Below the pieces are notes generated by a model. The model did not search any database and was not told the origin of the DNA. It worked only from the letters and a program-made list of their open reading frames with translations. A stretch of 61,304 nucleotides of DNA, taken from contig JAGKWX010000007.1 in the NCBI GenBank assembly GCA_021151585.1, positions 1 through 61,304 of the forward strand. Direction: 5' to 3'. This document shows, piece after piece, positions 56,175 through 61,304 of this stretch (positions within the stretch are counted from its first letter, which is position 1; each line of letters starts with the position of its first letter). This stretch comes from Alphaproteobacteria bacterium (lineage in GTDB: Bacteria; Pseudomonadota; Gammaproteobacteria; JAGOUN01). Made by a program: the position numbers and the translations under genes.

Positions 56175-56483
56175 TTAATTTGCACCTGTTTGTGCAGCAG
56201 CAACTTCTCTTACCGCTTTCAAGAATGGGTTGTCTGCAAACATAACGATAAAACCCATAACAATAGAAATCGCCGCAAAAGCGTCAAGCAAGCCCGCCAT
56301 CAAAAACATACGCATAGTCAACATCGGCGTTAATTCTGGCTGACGACCAATCGCTTCCAAATATTTTCCGCCCAACAACCCGAAACCAACTGCAGTTCCT
56401 AAAGAAGCCAGACCAATAAACAAGCCGGCAGCGATCGCAGTTAAACCTTGAACTTGTGCAATTAATTGAGCAATCATCATCAT
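56175..56483 (-). CDS. atpE: F1Fo ATP synthase subunit c
   Basis: 102 residues, two membrane helices joined by the polar loop GRQPE. The ion-binding residue is Asp67 in AGLLDAFAAI, and the Na+ ligand pattern is not seen, so proton coupling is expected. Slightly longer than enteric subunit c, because of a C-terminal tail (KAVREVAAAQTGAN). AGGAGA lies 7 nt before the first of three consecutive ATG codons. Confidence 0.96.
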   Translation of the reverse strand: MMMIAQLIAQVQGLTAIAAGLFIGLASLGTAVGFGLLGGKYLEAIGRQPELTPMLTMRMFLMAGLLDAFAAISIVMGFIVMFADNPFLKAVREVAAAQTGAN

Positions 56484-56555
56484 TTATATTTCTCCTAATA
56501 GTAATAAAAAAAATCTATCGTAATGCCATCCCGCTATAAGTTCGCGGAAAAACAT

Positions 56556-57350
56556 CTAGTGTTTCTCATGCGCCATGGTTAGATACACAATAGTGAGCAT
56601 CATAAAAATAAACGCTTGAATCGTAATAATCAAAATATGAAAAATAGCCCAAACTCCAGCAGGCATCCATTGAGACCACCATGGCAACATAGCAGCAACT
56701 AGTACAAAAATCAGCTCTCCAGCAAACATATTACCAAATAATCGCAAAGATAACGAAAAAGGCTTAACCAATTCTTCTACACAACGAAACGCTAAGTTAA
56801 TCGGAAATAACCATGGACCAAAAGGAAAAGTTAATGATTCTTTTAGAACACCCAAACCACCTTTGATTTTAAAGTTATAGAATATAATAAGTAAAAATAT
56901 ACTAATAGATAGCCCAAAAGTAATATTTGGATCAGCCGTGGGCACGATCTTAAAATGTGCAATGCCAAATAAATCTAGCAATCTCGGAACCAAGTCAACT
57001 GGCAGGAGATCCATAAAATTCATTAAAAACACCCAGCAAAAAATGGTTAGAGCTAGAGGCGCCATCAACGCACATTCGCCATGAAACGATTCTCTGACCA
57101 TACCTGAAACAAAATCTAACATTGTCTCAACAAAATTTTGGCATTTGCCTGGTACGCCCGATGTTACTCGCTTCGCGACATAACGAAATAAAAATAGAAA
57201 AGCAAAACCGACTATCCAAGCGACGGCTAGCGAGTCAACATTTAGCACCCAAAAACTGCCGTCATCATGCCAGTGGCCAGTTTTAACATTGTACGCCAAA
57301 TGCGTCAAATGATGCTCAATGTATTGCGCAGTTGTTATTACATGACTCAT
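56556..57350 (-). CDS. atpB: F1Fo ATP synthase subunit a
   Basis: 264 residues, five to six membrane helices. The essential Arg lies in SLSLRLFGNMFAGE, and MDLLPVDLVP is the other typical motif. It forms the proton half-channels against the c-ring. Its ATG overlaps the atpI stop by 4 nt. Confidence 0.96.
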   Translation of the reverse strand: MSHVITTAQYIEHHLTHLAYNVKTGHWHDDGSFWVLNVDSLAVAWIVGFAFLFLFRYVAKRVTSGVPGKCQNFVETMLDFVSGMVRESFHGECALMAPLALTIFCWVFLMNFMDLLPVDLVPRLLDLFGIAHFKIVPTADPNITFGLSISIFLLIIFYNFKIKGGLGVLKESLTFPFGPWLFPINLAFRCVEELVKPFSLSLRLFGNMFAGELIFVLVAAMLPWWSQWMPAGVWAIFHILIITIQAFIFMMLTIVYLTMAHEKH

Positions 57351-57748
57351 ACAGTATTAACCATTGATTTATTCATTAAAAACATCGATACAACGCAAAA
57401 AGCTAACGCAGCAACGATATAACCCACAAAGTACGGCAACAAAGGAAATGCAAAAAATTTCAATAAAACGATGAATAACACAATACTCACCATAAATTTC
57501 AGCACTTCACCGATATAAAAAACACACATAATGCGCACAATTGCGCGAGGCGACACATTTGAAAACAAGCGCGCTGCATATAAATAACCGGGCAGGATGT
57601 AAACCAAACCGCCAACAAACGCAGCTAAACCTGAACTCAAGCCACTAATTGCACTAAAAATTATCATTAGCAAGCAAGTTATGGCACATTGCGCCAGTAC
57701 AATTTTATTCGCCAACTGCTTGAGCGGTCTTACTACCAACTTCGTCAC
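57347..57748 (-). CDS. atpI: ATP synthase assembly-associated protein AtpI
   Basis: 133 residues with four membrane helices; matches AtpI (N-ATPase subunit-like/UncI) by topology and by place at the head of the operon. It helps c-ring assembly in some bacteria and is otherwise dispensable. Starts at a GTG (57748) with AGGTG 8-10 nt before it, and overlaps atpB (ATGA). Confidence 0.88.
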   Translation of the reverse strand: MTKLVVRPLKQLANKIVLAQCAITCLLMIIFSAISGLSSGLAAFVGGLVYILPGYLYAARLFSNVSPRAIVRIMCVFYIGEVLKFMVSIVLFIVLLKFFAFPLLPYFVGYIVAALAFCVVSMFLMNKSMVNTV

Positions 57749-57782
57749 ACAAGCACCTGAATGTACTTAAAAAAGTGCGGCG

Positions 57783-57811
57783 ATTATAAAGGCTTTTGGT
57801 CGTCGGCGCAA
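57783..57811 (-). promoter_or_regulatory. Candidate sigma-70 promoter of the atp operon
   Basis: On the minus strand: TTGCGC (57811-57806), a 17-nt spacer and a perfect TATAAT (57788-57783). Transcription would start near 57776, about 28 nt before the atpI GTG. Confidence 0.6.
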
Positions 57812-57901
57812 CCTTGAATTCTCGCCATATAGATTTATACTGTTTTGCACACCAAGGTTCCGCAACAAAAATCGCGACAAATAAACCCTAGTATAATAAC
57901 T

Positions 57902-59734
57902 TCAAAGGTCAGCGATCATCGCCTTGTTACTGACAACGGTTACGTAAGCTGGCACATTCTCCTGACTTAACTCATGTCCAGTCGCAAGATAAAGATGAGT
58001 ATAGCCTTGCTGGTACAAAACCGCCGCTAAATCAATACCAGTCATCTTAGCGCCAAAATCATAATCCGTGCAAATTTTCACCTCTTTGGGCAACGTTGGT
58101 AAAGCTGCTAATAACTCTTCAGGATGTCTGAAAATTTTTGCCGCCCTACCCTTTTCCTTGAAAATCATTTCCAAAGCCATTGTAAAGCACTCTTGATCAT
58201 CCACCACAACAAGGTCGACCTTTTCTTGATCAGCAGGCTGACTTCCCTGTTTTTCTACAAAAATAATATCAATGTATGATGCCAACATTTTGGGAAGAAT
58301 TCTTGTTTTCAAAGAGATCGCTCGGTCAATAACCTCCTGATTTTCATAGTGACTCGTCACAAGAATAGCATTCACTATATTTGATCTTTCAATCACATCT
58401 AATCCATTAACTAACTGGCCAAGCAATTCGTAATCTGTCAATAGGACAATATTTTCTTTATTAGCCTGCTCAGAAAGAAAATCAATACAGGATTGCCCAG
58501 CGGTAAAATGCATAATCTTAATTACATGATGATTTCCGGATATTGAAGAGAAAATTTTATCCCAAGCGCTATGAATAGATTCATCATCATCTAATATAAC
58601 AACTATATTGTCCTGATGGATTTTTATTTGATTAATTGCCCACGCAGGAGAGGTAATACGTTTAAAATTTAAAAAAACTGTTGTGCCTTGGCCAAGACAT
58701 GAAGACATGGTTAAATCAGCGTCATATTTTTCCAAAATCGCCTTAGTATACGACAACCCTAAACCATATCCCTGTTTCTTAGTGGTCTCTACTCTAGTAT
58801 CTTGCAATATTTTATTAATTTTTTCTTGCGGAATACCGCATCCTGTATCCGAAACGCTAATAACAACGCCAGATTCTAACTTCTTGATTCGAATAACAAC
58901 TTTTCCTTCTACCCCCTGCATAGCCTCCACAGCATTATTGATGAGATTAGAAAGAACTCGCTTAAATTCAACTATATTTATCCAAATAAAAACAAAATAC
59001 GCCTCTGCATCTGCTTCAAAAATCAGCTTAACGTCTGTATGTTGATACTCTACTCGCTTACTAGATAGCAACGATAAAACAGCACTTGACACCAACACCG
59101 GAGCTACTGATTCATCAACGCCGCTTTCAACATTTTTATGCTTAGCTAAAAATTCATTTGCGATATCTTGCGCCCGGCTTACCGCCTCACGCAAACAAAC
59201 CCTCTCTGCCTCAGGGATTTCTTTACAACTTTCTGCCAACATACTAATGGCCGCCAAAGGAGAGCGAATATCATGCGCGATTTGACGCGCCAATAGACTA
59301 TATTGTTCAGCTTGTTCTTTAGCGTACCGCAATTCTTGTTCTGTTTTTTTTCTTGATGTTATGTCGATAGAAGTTCCTACTATACCAATAACTTCCCCGT
59401 TATCGTCAATAATCGGGACCCGTGTTGTTAAAAAATGAACTACATTGCCATTTTTATCAACGTAAGGCGGCTCTTCAACATCATATTTACCTCTCCCTGT
59501 TTGCATAACCTCAAAATCATCTCGACGAAACGATGCGGCAGCCTCTAGATTTTCAGAGCTGACTAGCTCTAAGTCCGTTCTACCAACAACGTCATCTGTA
59601 GAACTTAACCCAAAAAAACTCAGGGCATTATTATTACAGCCTTGATAAAGGCCCTGCCTATCTAGCCAGTATATATTGCCAGCGGTAATTGCAAGAATTT
59701 TTTTCAAATAATTTTGATCAAAAAGTTTAGACAC
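57902..59734 (-). CDS. PAS-domain hybrid histidine kinase with two C-terminal receiver-like domains
   Basis: 610 residues, no membrane segment, so a cytoplasmic sensor. Residues ~5-130 are PAS/PAC (DNGEVIGIVGTSIDITSRKK). HisKA follows with phospho-acceptor His154 (ARQIAHDIRSPLAAISM). The ATPase domain (~230-365) has INNAVEAM (N box), VSDTGCGIP (G1) and GYGLGLSYTKAIL (G2). Two receiver-like domains follow: VVILDDDESIHSAWD with LLTDYELLG, and LVVVDDQECFTMALE with ICTDYDFGAKMTG, each with an Asp after Thr and a later Lys. It has a GTG start. No partner response regulator with an output domain is adjacent; the neighbour upstream is another hybrid kinase. The signal is unknown. Confidence 0.88.
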   Translation of the reverse strand: MSKLFDQNYLKKILAITAGNIYWLDRQGLYQGCNNNALSFFGLSSTDDVVGRTDLELVSSENLEAAASFRRDDFEVMQTGRGKYDVEEPPYVDKNGNVVHFLTTRVPIIDDNGEVIGIVGTSIDITSRKKTEQELRYAKEQAEQYSLLARQIAHDIRSPLAAISMLAESCKEIPEAERVCLREAVSRAQDIANEFLAKHKNVESGVDESVAPVLVSSAVLSLLSSKRVEYQHTDVKLIFEADAEAYFVFIWINIVEFKRVLSNLINNAVEAMQGVEGKVVIRIKKLESGVVISVSDTGCGIPQEKINKILQDTRVETTKKQGYGLGLSYTKAILEKYDADLTMSSCLGQGTTVFLNFKRITSPAWAINQIKIHQDNIVVILDDDESIHSAWDKIFSSISGNHHVIKIMHFTAGQSCIDFLSEQANKENIVLLTDYELLGQLVNGLDVIERSNIVNAILVTSHYENQEVIDRAISLKTRILPKMLASYIDIIFVEKQGSQPADQEKVDLVVVDDQECFTMALEMIFKEKGRAAKIFRHPEELLAALPTLPKEVKICTDYDFGAKMTGIDLAAVLYQQGYTHLYLATGHELSQENVPAYVTVVSNKAMIADL

Positions 59735-59838
59735 AATACTTCACTTAAGCTTATTTAAGCTAACTCTATAAGGCATAGTTACAAAATTTTATTCGATCAT
59801 TCATAAACTCAGCACTTCGATATAGTTTTCGTAAAAAA
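59735..59838. other. Short spacer between the two kinases
   Basis: About 100 nt between the end of the Hpt stretch and the GTG of the PAS kinase. No gene, no terminator-like hairpin and no convincing promoter were seen. The two kinases could be on one transcript. Confidence 0.4.
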
Positions 59839-60069
59839 TCAATCTATCTTTAAAGCACTCACTGCTTTTTCAAACAGGCCTACATGATGCAAAAAATCAT
59901 CAAAAGCAAAATCTCGACTAGAAGCATTGTCTTTAACCGCCTGTTGAAAATTCAGCGTCGCTTGCTTCAATGCTGGCGCACCAATATAGCAAACACTCCC
60001 CAGAAATTTATGAATCGCTTTGCGTAGCGCAACATCATCTTTTGACTCATATGCCTTGCTAATTTCTGG
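59839..60069 (-). pseudogene. Hpt (histidine phosphotransfer) domain separated from its kinase by an in-frame stop
   Basis: Directly after the TAA at 60070-60072, in the same frame, 76 further codons run to a TGA at 59839-59841 without interruption. They read ISKAYESKDDVALRKAIHKF, then LGSVCYIGAPALKQATLNFQ and a helical tail ending FEKAVSALKID. The HKFLGS-x-IGA pattern, with a His, is the Hpt signature found at the end of BarA/GacS-type kinases. No ATG or GTG start is seen in frame before the His, so independent translation is unlikely. It is either a recently split domain, a read-through product or a sequencing error. Confidence 0.75.
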
Positions 60070-61304
60070 TTAATCTAACACTTGCTGTGTCTGCATTGAT
60101 GATAAAGGCTTATTCATCATAGCCTGCATGCCTGCGTTTGCACACGGCATAGACATATCTTCAGAAATATGTGCGCTTAACGCAATAATCGGTGTTTGCG
60201 ATGCTTGCTGCTCCTTCTCATGTGCGCGTATACGCTGACTGACCTCGTAACCGTCCATATCCGGCAAACCAATATCCATATAAATCACCGCATACTTGCC
60301 AGGAACAAATGCACTCAGAGCCTCTTTACCATCATTAGCAACATCTACTACCGCACCCGCAGCATAAATAATCTCTTTTGTCACAGCCTGAATCATAAGA
60401 TTGTCTTCAACCAACAAAACACGCGGCGCATTCTCTGGTAATGCAGGTTTTTTTATGACTCTCTCAGAATATGGCTTAATAACAGCAGCAGATGGCACGT
60501 CATTAGTGGTTAACTTTGGAAGCTCGGCTAAGCTATCCGGCTTATCCTTTGATACTTTTAATGGCAAAGTGACTGTAAACACACTGCCTATACCAACCTC
60601 GCTATCCACCTCAACAGTACCATGCATTGCTTTGACATATTCGTCAACAATGTACAACCCAATGCCATGCCCTTCTTGCTTGTTATAATAAGATGGCGTT
60701 AAACGTTGTAATTTTTCAAAAATGATTTTCTGCTTATCTTGTGGAATGCCGACCCCAGTATCTTTGACAATAATTTTAATAATAATATTTTCATCATCTA
60801 CCTGATCGTGTAATTTAACTGATAAATCTACCGAACCTTTTTCAGTAAACTTCATCGCATTGCCAATCAAATTTAAAATCACACGATAAATATTATTTTG
60901 ATTACCAATCAGTATATCAGGCAGCTTAGAGTCTACATGCACAGAAAACAAAAGCTTTTTCGCCGTCGCTCGGGGGACAAATAAATCATGAATAGCGCCT
61001 GTGATTTTTTTAATAGAAAATACTTTTTCTATAACCTGCAACTCCGCCATATCCATTTTGGAAAGCTCAATGCAGTTTTCAAAAAAAGACATTAGCTTCT
61101 TACCGCAACGCTCAACATCTTCCAACATTTTTTTATCATCAGCATTCTTCGAACGCGAAGCCAATAATTCTGCAACTGCAATAATGCCGCTTAACGGCGT
61201 CTTAACGTCGTGACTCATGCTAGCAAGAAATTCAGTTTTCGCTTGATGTGCTGCTTCGGCAGCCTCTTTAGCCTTAAGCGCTGCCTCCTCTGCCTCTTTT
61301 CGCT
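60070..61304 (-). CDS. Hybrid sensor histidine kinase (BarA/GacS-like), 5' part cut by window edge
   Basis: The frame is open to the right edge, so the N-terminal sensor part is missing. An ATG at 61218 is not the start: upstream codons encode an Ala/Glu/Lys coiled coil (EAAEAAHQAKTEFLAS) typical of the linker before the H box. HisKA: MSHDVKTPLSGI (phospho-His). ATPase: LIGNAMKFTEKG, VKDTGVGIP, EGHGIGLYIVDEY. Receiver: RVLLVEDNLMIQAV, YMDIGLPDMDGYE (phospho-Asp), SAHISEDM and MMNKPLS with the Lys. It ends at a TAA at 60070, just before an in-frame Hpt-coding stretch. So the His-Asp-His relay appears broken in the protein as encoded. Confidence 0.88.
   Translation of the reverse strand, partial: RKEAEEAALKAKEAAEAAHQAKTEFLASMSHDVKTPLSGIIAVAELLASRSKNADDKKMLEDVERCGKKLMSFFENCIELSKMDMAELQVIEKVFSIKKITGAIHDLFVPRATAKKLLFSVHVDSKLPDILIGNQNNIYRVILNLIGNAMKFTEKGSVDLSVKLHDQVDDENIIIKIIVKDTGVGIPQDKQKIIFEKLQRLTPSYYNKQEGHGIGLYIVDEYVKAMHGTVEVDSEVGIGSVFTVTLPLKVSKDKPDSLAELPKLTTNDVPSAAVIKPYSERVIKKPALPENAPRVLLVEDNLMIQAVTKEIIYAAGAVVDVANDGKEALSAFVPGKYAVIYMDIGLPDMDGYEVSQRIRAHEKEQQASQTPIIALSAHISEDMSMPCANAGMQAMMNKPLSSMQTQQVLD

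Noticed and set aside
1..61304. CRISPR array, integrase attachment sites or a replication origin
   Set aside because: No regularly spaced repeats, no tRNA-flanked direct repeats and no DnaA-box cluster were noticed.

Overview
The window is AT-rich (roughly 40% G+C by eye) and densely coded. It looks like the chromosome of a host-associated gammaproteobacterium, most plausibly of the Legionellales (Coxiella/Legionella/Berkiella side). This is an inference from four things: a complete mevalonate pathway with type 1 isopentenyl-diphosphate isomerase, which is rare in Gammaproteobacteria but usual in that order; a leucine dehydrogenase next to a pyruvate/branched-chain-type E1alpha-E1beta-E2 operon; a Lys/Ala-rich histone-like protein; and very large, eukaryotic-flavoured proteins of unknown role. 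The order of the housekeeping clusters (rppH-ptsP, gcvT-H-PA-PB, hemC-D-X-Y, atpI-B-E-F-H-A-G-D-C) is ordinary for Gammaproteobacteria.

Layout. 1-2.4 kb is mobile-element debris: an IS66 element (tnpC cut by the window edge, tnpB intact, tnpA reduced to its last codons) and a frameshifted transposase relic. 2.4-8.9 kb is accessory: a 1742-residue predicted GTPase with a C-terminal membrane segment, a LuxR-type regulator, and a truncated paralogue of that regulator's sensory domain. 9.0-14.6 kb is ptsP, rppH and two glycosyltransferases. 14.8-25.6 kb is a surface-glycan region: an unknown 574-residue protein, two more GT4 glycosyltransferases, a PAPS-type sulfotransferase, GDP-mannose synthesis (manC), a PAP phosphatase (cysQ), a fused ATP sulfurylase/APS kinase and a WcaJ-like initiating transferase. 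Together they could make, use and recycle the sulfate donor PAPS, so a sulfated mannose-containing surface polysaccharide is the simplest reading.

25.7-31.1 kb holds dapB, leucine dehydrogenase and the three-gene 2-oxoacid dehydrogenase operon. 31.2-32.8 kb has a SEC-C protein with a His-rich linker and two secreted Cys-containing proteins, one of them a disulfide-rich microprotein candidate. 32.8-37.2 kb is the glycine-cleavage operon. It is followed by a secreted CAP protein, a cold-shock protein and a UbiH-family hydroxylase.

39.4-46.7 kb is the mevalonate operon (idi, HMG-CoA reductase, HMG-CoA synthase, an unknown 420-residue protein, two GHMP kinases, mvaD). A histone-like gene converges on it. 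47.3-50.3 kb is haem synthesis, with HemY reduced to its membrane anchor. 50.3-57.8 kb is the complete F1Fo ATP synthase operon with a good promoter. 57.9-61.3 kb holds two hybrid histidine kinases. The second is cut by the window edge, and its C-terminal phosphotransfer (Hpt) domain is separated from it by one in-frame stop codon.

The best candidates for undescribed biology are the giant GTPase with its regulator pair, the sulfation/glycan module, the six-cysteine secreted microprotein, the unknown gene inside the mevalonate operon and the interrupted Hpt relay. No CRISPR array, tRNA or rRNA was recognised.
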